Shown here: piece after piece, positions 1 to 5,649 of the stretch | Layout of the letters: the number at the start of each line of letters is the position of its first letter | Position numbering within the stretch: position 1 is the stretch's first letter | Assembly (NCBI GenBank): GCA_938044055.1 | Contig: CALIQO010000436.1 | Location: 1-5,649 of the forward strand | Direction: 5' to 3' | DNA length: 5,649 nt | From: an uncultured Saprospiraceae bacterium | GTDB taxonomy: Bacteria > Bacteroidota > Bacteroidia > Chitinophagales > Saprospiraceae | Position numbers and translations under genes: made by a program | Notes under the pieces: model-generated | What the model was told of the DNA's origin: nothing | The model's input: only the letters and a program-made list of their open reading frames with translations | The model's database searches: none

Positions 1-106
1 CATCTATCTTAGCATTTCCTTCCCATGTTGCACATTGAGCACTAAGGTGGTTAGTACTTAGTCCAAAAATTAACATAAGAATGAAGGGAGAAATTATTCG
101 TTTCAT
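1..106 (-). CDS. Exported protein, N-terminal fragment (runs off left edge)
   Basis: Reading the minus strand from the ATG at 106-104 gives an open frame of 35 codons to the window edge. It starts MKRIISPFILMLIFGLSTN and continues HLSAQCATWEGNAKID. Residues 1-23 form a classical signal peptide: a K-R positive end, a hydrophobic core, and an S-A signal peptidase I site before Q24. C25 is not preceded by a proper lipobox (the -1 residue is Q), so a lipoprotein is unlikely. The product is therefore probably periplasmic or outer-membrane associated. No domain is visible in the 12 or so mature residues. From memory, the gene after coaX and the barrel protein in Bacteroidota is often a tetratricopeptide-repeat protein with a Cys and Trp just after its signal peptide. 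That would fit the C-A-T-W here, but it is inference. The gene lies 156 bp downstream of the barrel gene on the same strand. Confidence 0.7.
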   Translation of the reverse strand, partial: MKRIISPFILMLIFGLSTNHLSAQCATWEGNAKID

Positions 107-262
107 CACAATTCTTTTATTTGATCTAGTTCAATAAAATATCCTCATATTTAATGAGGCTGGTAAAAATAGGTAATAGATCTGCAAAATAGTAAATCAA
201 CTAAACATAAAAAGCATAGAAATGAGTAGATCATTCCGACAAATGGCACATTTAACAACTTT
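107..262 (-). other. Intergenic spacer with a small hairpin
   Basis: This 156-bp AT-rich gap separates the barrel gene from the exported-protein gene, both on the minus strand. The one clear structure is a perfect 6-bp inverted repeat, CCTCAT/ATGAGG with a 5-nt loop, at 143-159. In transcription direction it is followed by an AT-rich stretch (ATATTTTATT), not a clean U-run, so it could be a weak terminator or a 5'-UTR hairpin of the downstream gene. No perfect TAnnTTTG element is present on the minus strand here. The nearest resemblance is a TATTTTG around 183-191. Whether the downstream gene has its own promoter is open. Confidence 0.35.
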
Positions 263-1594
263 TTAATCGTATTTCCGCTTCAAAAACCAATCTGTATCAT
301 TAAAGTTGAATCCAAGGGTAACCCTCAGATAGGATTCAGTAATGGCAGTATTCTGTCCTCTTCTACCTAATTCTAGTCCTAGATTAGCATGAGAAATTTT
401 TCGTTGATAGATGAATGGCAGACCCAGTCCGAAATTTATGCCATAAGAACTAACCGCTTCATTGTTGATTGTTCTCGGATCCTTAGTATGGTAAACTCCT
501 GCTCTATAATAAACCCTATCCCAATAACTATCCTGAGACTGAAAATTAGGTCTGAATGATCCTCCTAAACTTATGGTTCTTGCATCAGAAAGGGTAGAAG
601 GGTTTAAATCATTTTCATACTGTGACCAGAAAGTCGTAGAATAGTTAGCTCCTATGGAATACTTCTCACCATAGTTGTACATCAATCCTAGACCAAGCTC
701 ACCTGGTAATGTACCTTGTCCTTCTAGTCCTGTTACGAATCTAAGTGTATCGCTGATTACTTGATTACTTGAAACTTGCTGAAGCGCAATTTCTGATATT
801 CTGCCTTTTGTGCTGAAACTGGTCTGTGAACCAAAATGGATTCCAACACTCAATCTCTTAGCATTTACATTTTTTCTCTCTTCGAGTTGTTTTTTATTGA
901 GTATACCAGAATATAGAAAACCTACATTATATAGTGCCCCAGATAGGCTGTACTCTGTCGTAAACAAGTTATTAAAGGCGAATTCCGAAGGATCATATAA
1001 TACATTCCTTTCGTAATTGATCTTACCGAAAAGGTAACCAAGGTTTATACCGAAAGAAAAATCTTTATATCTAACCGAATTTCCCCATAAAAACTTAAAG
1101 GACCCACCTTCTCCTCTAAAATTCCTCTCTATGGTTCCGAAATTCTCTGTATCCTCAAATGAACTGATATTATACCCTACGCGGGTATGAGGCATTAAAG
1201 TAAAAGCCATACTTAGGCTGTAATTTCTTTCTTCTCTTTCCAGAATCTCATTAACAGGATTGGAGAGTGGGATACCGAAAGATATGTATTCAATATTTCC
1301 ACTTGAAACGTTGTCACTCTGACCTTCTGAAGATAACGAGGAAAACTGACCGTATACTCCTAAGTCAAATGAGATAGCCCTTAATCGACTGTAGCTAGCA
1401 GGATTAACTATATTGATGTGGTAAGGATCGTTATAAGCTGCTCCTAATCCTCCCATCTGTCTTGAATGGAAAAGATTATTATTGACAGGATCGCCTAGTC
1501 CAAACCTGGAGTATGGAGAGTTGTCGTAACCTTGACCATATAGCATATGGAAGGCAGAAAAAGCAATTAGGGTTATTATATATCTAAGGTGCAT
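263..1594 (-). CDS. Outer-membrane beta-barrel protein of unknown function, coupled to coaX
   Basis: This is a 443-residue protein with a signal peptide at about 1-20 (short N-region M-H-L-R, hydrophobic core, Y-G before Q21). The mature N-terminus carries N-S-P-Y-S-R-F-G-L-G-D (25-35), then R-Q-M-G-G (45-49) and N-P-A-S (64-67). This pattern recurs in conserved Bacteroidota outer-membrane proteins distantly like the OMPP1/FadL barrels. The rest alternates short polar turns with aromatic- and glycine-rich strands (for example GLMYNYGEKYSIGANYS), as expected of a barrel. The C-terminus ends in a final strand plus D-W-F-L-K-R-K-Y-D, a tail I recognise from Bacteroidota barrels. Its ATG lies 11 bp inside the 3' end of coaX, so translation is probably coupled and it belongs to the purH-coaX transcript. 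The family suggests a role as a channel, a transporter of hydrophobic compounds, or an assembly factor. No substrate can be inferred. Location in the outer membrane is well supported; function is not. Confidence 0.85.
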   Translation of the reverse strand: MHLRYIITLIAFSAFHMLYGQGYDNSPYSRFGLGDPVNNNLFHSRQMGGLGAAYNDPYHINIVNPASYSRLRAISFDLGVYGQFSSLSSEGQSDNVSSGNIEYISFGIPLSNPVNEILEREERNYSLSMAFTLMPHTRVGYNISSFEDTENFGTIERNFRGEGGSFKFLWGNSVRYKDFSFGINLGYLFGKINYERNVLYDPSEFAFNNLFTTEYSLSGALYNVGFLYSGILNKKQLEERKNVNAKRLSVGIHFGSQTSFSTKGRISEIALQQVSSNQVISDTLRFVTGLEGQGTLPGELGLGLMYNYGEKYSIGANYSTTFWSQYENDLNPSTLSDARTISLGGSFRPNFQSQDSYWDRVYYRAGVYHTKDPRTINNEAVSSYGINFGLGLPFIYQRKISHANLGLELGRRGQNTAITESYLRVTLGFNFNDTDWFLKRKYD

Positions 1595-2318
1595 TGTATG
1601 TCAAAATTTCATTTAGACCAATCATTACTAGATTTGGGAGCACAAATATCTTAGAATTAAGATGGTTTGCAAACATTTCTGCGTCTCCTCCTGTCATTAA
1701 GACCTTTATTCCGGTAAAATCTTTCTTTATCCAGCGGATAAACGATTCGATTTCCCCAGTTGTACCGTAAAAAGCACCATTTTGCATTGCTTTAACAGTT
1801 GAGGTTCCTAATAATGGGTTATTTTCTTTTGCATCTACCAGCGGAAGCTTATCTGTATAGCGGTGCATAGCCTGTCTTCGCATATAATATCCAGGGGATA
1901 TATTGCCTCCAAGGTACTTTCCATCTTGGGTAATAACATCATAAGTGATACAAGTTCCTGGATCGATAACCAGGCATGGATGCGCAGGGTATAAAGCATG
2001 TGCGCCTATAACTGCAGCAAGCCTATCTTTTCCTAGTGTTCCAGGAGTGTCATATCCATTGATGATAGGAACCTCTGTTTTATGGGTAAGCAGTATGAAA
2101 TTCTTTTTCTTTTTTAAAAGTGCTAAGGCTTCCTTGGTTATATCTCTAGTTGACGATAATATGCAGCCAGAAGGCTTATAGTTCTTATATAGCTTAGCCA
2201 GCATGCGTTTAGAAAAGTTTTTAGTCCGATCATAGGACTGTACTTTCTTATTATCCTGAGAAATAATTGCATACTTCACCCAGGTATTGCCCATGTCTAT
2301 GCACAAGCTATACTTCAT
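1584..2318 (-). CDS. coaX: Type III pantothenate kinase
   Basis: CoaX phosphorylates pantothenate to 4'-phosphopantothenate using ATP, the first committed step of coenzyme A synthesis in the cytoplasm. The 244-residue protein has the ASKHA-fold signatures of the family. D-M-G-N-T is at 8-12 (phosphate 1 loop), G-K-D-R at 96-99 (pantothenate and dimer region), D-P-G-T-C-I-T-Y-D at 119-127 (phosphate 2 and cation site), and G-G-N-I-S-P-G at 137-143. A C-terminal M-T-G-G-D-A matches the adenosine-side loop. Length is typical, since most members are about 240-260 residues. I chose the ATG at 2318 because it puts the D-x-G-N-T motif 8 residues from the start, as in the family, and sits one base after the purH stop (TAA-T-ATG). 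A start at 2372 would add 18 unrelated residues and a 53-bp overlap with purH. The 3' end overlaps the barrel gene by 11 bp. The Pro in D-P-G-T, where many members have Ala or Ser, is a minor variation. Type III enzymes are generally not feedback-inhibited by CoA. Confidence 0.95.
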   Translation of the reverse strand: MKYSLCIDMGNTWVKYAIISQDNKKVQSYDRTKNFSKRMLAKLYKNYKPSGCILSSTRDITKEALALLKKKKNFILLTHKTEVPIINGYDTPGTLGKDRLAAVIGAHALYPAHPCLVIDPGTCITYDVITQDGKYLGGNISPGYYMRRQAMHRYTDKLPLVDAKENNPLLGTSTVKAMQNGAFYGTTGEIESFIRWIKKDFTGIKVLMTGGDAEMFANHLNSKIFVLPNLVMIGLNEILTYNAP

Positions 2319-2319
2319 A

Positions 2320-3846
2320 TTAATGTTTGAAATGTCTAGCACCCGTAAAAACCATCGGGATATTATGCGCATTGCAATAATCTATGCTCAAGTTGTCCTT
2401 AATGGACCCTCCTGGTTGGATAACAGCAGCAATTCCAGCTCCATGTGCAATTTCTACACAATCTGGAAATGGGAAGAAAGCATCTGACGCCATTACAGCA
2501 CCAGTAAGATCGAAACCCATCCTTATTGCTTTATCTATGGCTTGCTTACAGGCATCTACCCTAGAAGTCTGTCCACATCCCATGCCTAATAATTGATTTC
2601 CTCTTGCAAGGACAATCGTATTAGATTTGAGGTGCTTGGCCAGCCTATTTGCAAATAAAAGATCCTTTATCTGTGCTTCAGTAGGTTGAGCTGTTGTCTT
2701 TACTTCTAAATCCCCTGATGACTCCAGTTTTAAATCGGTATCCTGAACGATAACACCATTAAGAAGGCTTTTATGGCTTCTCTTATGGGTGCGGAATTCA
2801 TTGATCTGAAGGACGATTCTTTTTTTCTTAGAAAGTAGAATGGCAAGAGCATCTTCTGTAAACGATGGTGCAATAACCACTTCGTAGAATATCTTGTTTA
2901 TTTCAGTTGCTGTATCACTATCTACCTCGGAATTACTTATAAGTATTCCACCGAATGCTGATACAGGGTCTCCAGCCAGTGCATCTGTCCATGCTTCTAG
3001 AACGGTAGATCTAGTTGCAAGACCGCACGCATTGGTATGCTTAAGTATGGCTATTGTAGGCTCATCCTTCTGAAATTCTGACATGAGATTAACAGCTGCA
3101 TCTACATCTACTAGATTGTTAAAAGATAACTCTTTACCTCCTAGCTTATGAAACATACTGTTAAGTTCGCCGAAGAATATTCCTTGCTGATGTGGGTTTT
3201 CACCATATCGCAATACAGAAGGTGTATGGAAAGATTGCTTAAAAGAGTCTATCCCTCTTTCTTCATCGAAGTAATTAAAGATAGCAACATCATAATCTGA
3301 TGATACTCTGAAAGCCCTTCTTGCAAGTTCCTTTCTATCTTTTAATTCTGTAGAACCATTTTTCTCTGATAGTATCTTTTCTAGAATCGTATATTCATCA
3401 TTACTAGGTACAACCACGACATCCTGATAATTCTTAGCTGCAGCTCGTATCAGAGATATCCCTCCGATATCTATCTTCTCAATTATAAGATTTTCTTCAG
3501 AAGTTGATTTCACCGTTTCCTGAAAAGGATATAAGTCTACAACGACTAGATCAATTTCTGGAATTTCATATTGCTCTAGTTGACTCTGATGATCTGCTGC
3601 TCTTCTGGCTAGAATGCCTCCGAATACCTTAGGGTGTAAGGTTTTTACTCTGCCATCAAGAATGGAGGGGTATGAAGTGAGGTCTTCAACTCTAGAAACT
3701 GGAATTCCTAGATTTTCAATAAACTTCTGCGTTCCACCTGTAGAATATATGGTCACTCCTTGCTCATGGAGCATCTTAACTATATTGTCGAGGCCGTCCT
3801 TGTGAAAAACGGAAATAAGGGCAGAAGAAATCTTTTTAGTTGACAT
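2320..3846 (-). CDS. purH: Bifunctional AICAR formyltransferase / IMP cyclohydrolase
   Basis: PurH performs the last two steps of de novo purine synthesis. It transfers a formyl group from 10-formyltetrahydrofolate to AICAR to give FAICAR, then closes the ring to IMP. The protein is complete at 508 residues, within the usual range. Residues 1 to about 195 are the MGS-like cyclohydrolase domain: S-T-G-G-T (35-39), L-D-G-R-V-K-T-L-H-P-K (63-73), D-L-Y-P-F (104-108) and D-I-G-G-I-S-L-I-R-A-A-A-K-N (126-139). The remainder is the formyltransferase domain: R-Y-G-E-N-P-H-Q (213-220), L-S-F-N-N (240-244), the catalytic K269-H270 in L-K-H-T-N-A-C-G, a D-A-F-F-P-F-P-D motif, and P-G-G-S-I-K-D near the end. 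The C-terminus R-H-F-K-H is typical of the family. It begins its own operon: a Bacteroidota -7 element lies about 28 bp upstream, and coaX follows after one base. There is no Shine-Dalgarno sequence before the ATG, which is usual in this phylum. Confidence 0.98.
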   Translation of the reverse strand: MSTKKISSALISVFHKDGLDNIVKMLHEQGVTIYSTGGTQKFIENLGIPVSRVEDLTSYPSILDGRVKTLHPKVFGGILARRAADHQSQLEQYEIPEIDLVVVDLYPFQETVKSTSEENLIIEKIDIGGISLIRAAAKNYQDVVVVPSNDEYTILEKILSEKNGSTELKDRKELARRAFRVSSDYDVAIFNYFDEERGIDSFKQSFHTPSVLRYGENPHQQGIFFGELNSMFHKLGGKELSFNNLVDVDAAVNLMSEFQKDEPTIAILKHTNACGLATRSTVLEAWTDALAGDPVSAFGGILISNSEVDSDTATEINKIFYEVVIAPSFTEDALAILLSKKKRIVLQINEFRTHKRSHKSLLNGVIVQDTDLKLESSGDLEVKTTAQPTEAQIKDLLFANRLAKHLKSNTIVLARGNQLLGMGCGQTSRVDACKQAIDKAIRMGFDLTGAVMASDAFFPFPDCVEIAHGAGIAAVIQPGGSIKDNLSIDYCNAHNIPMVFTGARHFKH

Positions 3847-3873
3847 CTGTAGTATGTATGCTTAGAAAGGCGG

Positions 3874-3881
3874 CAAAGGTA
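3874..3881 (-). promoter_or_regulatory. Bacteroidota-type -7 promoter element of purH
   Basis: On the minus strand this reads TACCTTTG, a perfect match to the Bacteroidota primary sigma factor -7 consensus TAnnTTTG, followed by CCGCC. It starts 35 bp upstream of the purH ATG, which would give a leader of about 20 nt. I see no TTG at the expected -33 distance, so the upstream element is weak or absent. It lies 65 bp past the stop of the CAP gene, which argues that purH-coaX-OMP is transcribed independently of the genes to its right. Confidence 0.65.
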
Positions 3882-3926
3882 GTAATTAAGGTACTTAGGG
3901 AAGTATACTTATTGCGACTATTTATC

Positions 3927-3948
3927 TACAGGATGTGGAGAATCGATT
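3927..3948. repeat. Left arm of a near-identical inverted repeat pair
   Basis: Read on the minus strand this is AATCGATTCT, four bases (CCAC), then ATCCTGTA. The same order occurs on the plus strand at 5028-5048 with a three-base middle (TCT). The two arms face each other across the CAP and phosphatase genes. This arm begins within the stop codon of the CAP gene and contains the palindrome AATCGATT. It could be a protein-binding site, a remnant of a small mobile segment, or chance. Confidence 0.4.
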
Positions 3949-4438
3949 ATTTTTTAGCTGTAGCTCCATCTGGAAGCTTTTTTCCGAAGTGTTGAACCCA
4001 GTATTTTCCGTATTTAGCAACGCCCATATCCTCGACTTTAGGATTCATAAGCATCTTGCAATGACTGAACGATTCTTTCCAGTCTCTTAGTACTTCAGAG
4101 AAATGATGCTGGCCTTCACCGAGATTTTCTCCAGCTACTTGCCAGTTATACCCATGTAAGTCAAGCCTGTCACCTATATCTTCTCCTCTTTTAGAAAAAT
4201 GTGAGAAATAATCGTTTCTGCTCATATCCTTGGCATGTTCCAGTGCTGATCGATACAGTTTTTTATCCCACCTTAATGGGCCGACTGGTTTCATGTATTT
4301 GTTGTTGCAATAACAGCCAGAAGCGCGAAGAGAATTTACTTTATTAAGAATATAGTCCTTGTTGATGTTGTCGTAAGTTTCGACACCATCAAAAGACATT
4401 AGGGATAAGACCAAAGTAATTATTAAAACAATTTTCAT
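3947..4438 (-). CDS. Small secreted CAP/SCP-domain protein (YkwD-like)
   Basis: This 163-residue protein has a hydrophobic signal sequence (about residues 1-16, MKIVLIITLVLSLMSF) and a single CAP domain filling the rest. CAP landmarks in order: L-R-W-D (55-58), H-A-K-D-M-S-R-N-D-Y-F-S-H (68-80), G-E-N-L-G-E-G (103-109), W-K-E-S-F-S-H-C (120-127), M-N-P-K-V-E-D-M-G-V (131-140) and Y-W-V-Q-H-F-G (146-152). His80, Glu104 and His126 are the likely cavity residues, with Glu86 or His150 possible partners. There are three cysteines, C42 and C44 as C-x-C and C127 after the cavity histidine. C42/C44 could pair with C127 outside the cytoplasm, leaving one free. Bacterial CAP proteins are secreted or envelope-associated, and their biochemical activity is mostly unknown, so none is assigned. 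The gene follows the phosphatase gene by 101 bp on the same strand. A TATATTTC at 4453-4460, one base off the -7 consensus, might be its promoter, though it would leave a very short leader. Confidence 0.9.
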   Translation of the reverse strand: MKIVLIITLVLSLMSFDGVETYDNINKDYILNKVNSLRASGCYCNNKYMKPVGPLRWDKKLYRSALEHAKDMSRNDYFSHFSKRGEDIGDRLDLHGYNWQVAGENLGEGQHHFSEVLRDWKESFSHCKMLMNPKVEDMGVAKYGKYWVQHFGKKLPDGATAKK

Positions 4439-4539
4439 ACGCTACAACTGTCGAAATATAAAACCAGCGCTTTTTACATTTATTGTTACAAGTTAAGGCA
4501 ATTAGATAAAAATTAACAATGTTAGGCGTTTAGATGTCC

Positions 4540-4986
4540 TCATTGATACGTAGTTAACACATTTGCGCAAGCGGAATGTAACATATTATATACATGATCG
4601 AATCCTCCACCGTAATAAGGATCTGGAACAGCCCTGTTCTCACCTGGATGTGTAAAATTTAAGATTAGATGTACTTTTTCTTTTTCTTCTGATTGTGCAT
4701 GCATGAGAATGTCTCTGTAATTCTGCTGGTCCATAGCCAGAATTAAATCATAAGCCTGTAAGTCATTTTTTCTAAATTTTCGTGCCCGTTGATCTGTGAT
4801 ATCAATTCCATGCTTAGCAGCTTCTTCTACAGATCTGCTATCGGGTAGATCTCCTTGATGATACCCTCCAGTACCGGCTGAATCTATTTCCCAATTAAGT
4901 CCATTTTCTTCAGCCATTTTCTTCATAATTCCTTCTGCCAGAGGAGAACGACAGATGTTCCCTAGGCATACCATAAGAATCTTCAT
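4540..4986 (-). CDS. Low-molecular-weight protein tyrosine phosphatase
   Basis: The protein is a complete 148-residue member of the LMW-PTP family, cytosolic enzymes that dephosphorylate phosphotyrosine on proteins. The P-loop C-x5-R-S is at residues 7-14 (C-L-G-N-I-C-R-S), with Cys7 as nucleophile and Arg13 binding phosphate. The general-acid loop is D-P-Y-Y-G at 122-126, with Asp122 the expected acid. The D-S-A-G-T (35-39) and S-R (50-51) segments between them are also family-typical. The second P-loop cysteine (C12) is common in this family and can form a protective disulfide with Cys7. Arsenate reductases of the related ArsC type are less likely, because the D-P-Y-x-G loop and overall length fit the phosphatases and there are no arsenic genes here. 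In many bacteria these enzymes oppose BY-kinases controlling exopolysaccharide export, but no kinase or polysaccharide gene is in the window, so the substrate is unknown. The start is preceded by an A-rich tract with no Shine-Dalgarno sequence. Confidence 0.95.
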   Translation of the reverse strand: MKILMVCLGNICRSPLAEGIMKKMAEENGLNWEIDSAGTGGYHQGDLPDSRSVEEAAKHGIDITDQRARKFRKNDLQAYDLILAMDQQNYRDILMHAQSEEKEKVHLILNFTHPGENRAVPDPYYGGGFDHVYNMLHSACANVLTTYQ

Positions 4987-5180
4987 TGTGTAGTTTTTTA
5001 TTAATTATATAACGTTTTAAATATGGAAATCGATTCTTCTATCCTGTAAAATGAAGATTCTCTTATTATTATCAGAAAAATAATCTTGACAATTAGGCCA
5101 TAACAGAGAATTGAATTACTTTAATGAGATTCGAAAAATTTCAACTTTTAATTGTAGAAAGGGACATGGGAAAGAGAAAA
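4987..5180. promoter_or_regulatory. Divergent intergenic region between the phosphatase gene and glgA
   Basis: This strongly AT-rich 194-bp region must carry promoters for both directions. On the plus strand TAATCTTG at 5081-5088 matches seven of eight positions of the Bacteroidota -7 consensus TAnnTTTG and could serve glgA with a leader of about 85-90 nt. On the minus strand no good match is visible before the phosphatase gene; the tract at 5001-5020 is simply very AT-rich. An imperfect dyad, GATTCTTC at 5032-5039 against GAAGATTC at 5053-5060 (7 of 8 pairs), lies between the two genes and could be an operator. Promoter calls here are weak. Confidence 0.35.
5028..5048. repeat. Right arm of a near-identical inverted repeat pair
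   Basis: On the plus strand this reads AATCGATTCT, then TCT, then ATCCTGTA. It matches 3927-3948 read on the minus strand at 18 positions, with only the short middle differing (TCT against CCAC). It sits in the divergent promoter region about 40 bp upstream of the phosphatase start and overlaps the GATTCTTC/GAAGATTC dyad. Confidence 0.4.
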
Positions 5181-5649
5181 ATGGAAATTGAATTTGTCTC
5201 AGCAGAGTGCTATCCAGCAGCTAAGACTGGAGGACTAGGGGATGTTGTAGGTTCGCTTCCGAGATATATTAATAAGCTCAAGGCAAATGTTACGGTTATT
5301 ATCCCGAAGTACTATATGCCCTGGTTTACTCAGCAATCCTATACCCCAGTATACGAAGGAGGATTTTATCTAGGTTCAGAACCAGTCCGTTTTACCATAC
5401 AGAGGGTTAATGGAAATCCACTAGGCTACGATATGTATGTGATTGATATTCCTGGAAAATTCGATCGAGCAGGTGTGTATGCTGATGAGAATGGACATTT
5501 TTTTAGAGATGAAGTAGAGCGGTATGTATCATTTGCGAGAGCATATCTAGCCTGGAAAAATGATATAGTAGAAAAACCGGATGTAATTCACTGTCATGAT
5601 CACCATACTGGATTGATTCCATTTATGGTTTCTAATTGCTATGACTTCC
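5181..5649 (+). CDS. glgA: Glycogen/starch synthase (GT5), N-terminal part (runs off right edge)
   Basis: The visible 156 residues are the start of a GT5-family glycogen synthase. The enzyme transfers glucose from ADP-glucose (UDP-glucose in some lineages) onto a growing alpha-1,4-glucan in the cytoplasm. The N-terminus M-E-I-E-F-V-S-A-E-C-Y-P is followed by K-T-G-G-L-G-D (15-21), the nucleotide-sugar-binding K-x-G-G-L motif. Near the edge, V-I-H-C-H-D-H-H-T-G-L-I-P matches the conserved H-x-H-D region in its Bacteroidota form. I place the start at 5181 because family members begin one to three residues before this first strand. In-frame ATGs at 5166 and 5124 would add 5 or 19 residues. GAAAGGG at 5157-5163 and GGGAAAGAG at 5168-5176 could act as purine-rich ribosome sites for 5166 and 5181 respectively. 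The C-terminal domain with the second catalytic motif lies outside the window. The gene is divergent from all other genes here. Confidence 0.93.
   Translation, partial: MEIEFVSAECYPAAKTGGLGDVVGSLPRYINKLKANVTVIIPKYYMPWFTQQSYTPVYEGGFYLGSEPVRFTIQRVNGNPLGYDMYVIDIPGKFDRAGVYADENGHFFRDEVERYVSFARAYLAWKNDIVEKPDVIHCHDHHTGLIPFMVSNCYDF

Noticed and set aside
32..43. Possible lipobox (S-A-Q-C) in the left-edge exported protein
   Set aside because: The residue before Cys is Gln, where signal peptidase II needs Gly, Ala or Ser. Cleavage by signal peptidase I after Ala23 is more likely.
810..1016. Open frame on the plus strand inside the barrel gene
   Set aside because: It lies wholly antisense to a convincing outer-membrane protein gene and its translation resembles no known family. 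The plus-strand frames at 1945-2181, 2287-2487, 2384-2596 and 3614-3805 are rejected for the same reason.
2109..2115. A-AAA-AAG slippery heptamer in frame within coaX (minus strand, codons 68-70)
   Set aside because: It encodes part of a lysine run in a conventional, full-length protein. I saw no stimulatory stem-loop, and lysine-rich AT-rich genes often contain this by chance.
2319..2372. Longer coaX start at 2372 (18 extra residues overlapping purH by 53 bp)
   Set aside because: The extra residues do not fit the family, whose first strand and D-x-G-N-T motif begin right at the start. The ATG at 2318 is ideally placed after the purH stop.
4483..4491. TTGTTACAA palindrome upstream of the CAP gene as an operator
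   Set aside because: Only 4-bp arms, with no second copy nearby. Expected by chance in AT-rich intergenic DNA.
4504..4524. Possible terminator after the phosphatase gene (TAACAATGTTA followed, on the minus strand, by a T-rich run)
   Set aside because: The dyad has 5-bp AT-rich arms and a one-base centre, too weak and too tight to form a stable RNA hairpin.
4540..4986. Arsenate reductase as an alternative identity for the phosphatase
   Set aside because: The P-loop, the D-P-Y-Y-G acid loop and the spacing match LMW-PTP, and no arsenic-resistance gene is nearby.

Overview
The window is an AT-rich piece of a Bacteroidota chromosome, probably from a free-living Saprospiria-, Cytophagia- or Flavobacteriia-like lineage. 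Evidence: the protein family signatures (Bacteroidota-type GlgA N-terminus, PurH, type III pantothenate kinase, and an outer-membrane barrel ending in a WFLKRKYD-like tail), gene starts that mostly lack a Shine-Dalgarno sequence, and a perfect Bacteroidota-type -7 promoter element (TAnnTTTG) before purH. The exact genus cannot be read from the sequence.

Layout. Six genes lie on the minus strand and one, at the right edge, on the plus strand. In minus-strand transcription order (right to left) they are: a low-molecular-weight protein tyrosine phosphatase (4540-4986); a small secreted CAP/SCP-domain protein (3947-4438); purH (2320-3846) behind its own promoter; coaX, type III pantothenate kinase (1584-2318), whose ATG is one base after the purH stop; an outer-membrane beta-barrel protein (263-1594), whose start overlaps the coaX stop by 11 bp; and, after a 156-bp gap, the first 35 codons of an exported protein that runs off the left edge (1-106). 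On the plus strand glgA (glycogen/starch synthase, GT5) starts near 5181 and runs off the right edge. It is divergent from the phosphatase across about 190 bp.

How the genes fit together. purH-coaX-OMP looks like one translationally coupled operon joining the last two steps of de novo IMP synthesis, the first step of CoA synthesis, and an envelope protein of unknown role. The phosphatase and CAP genes are co-directional but 101 bp apart and may or may not be co-transcribed. glgA is a separate glycogen-storage gene.

Novelty. This is mostly ordinary core-genome content. I see no phage, transposase, CRISPR array, tRNA or rRNA. The points most worth checking are a roughly 22-bp near-identical inverted repeat pair flanking the CAP/phosphatase block, the uncharacterised barrel protein locked to coaX, and the odd three-cysteine pattern in the CAP protein. 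I do not claim a new system.
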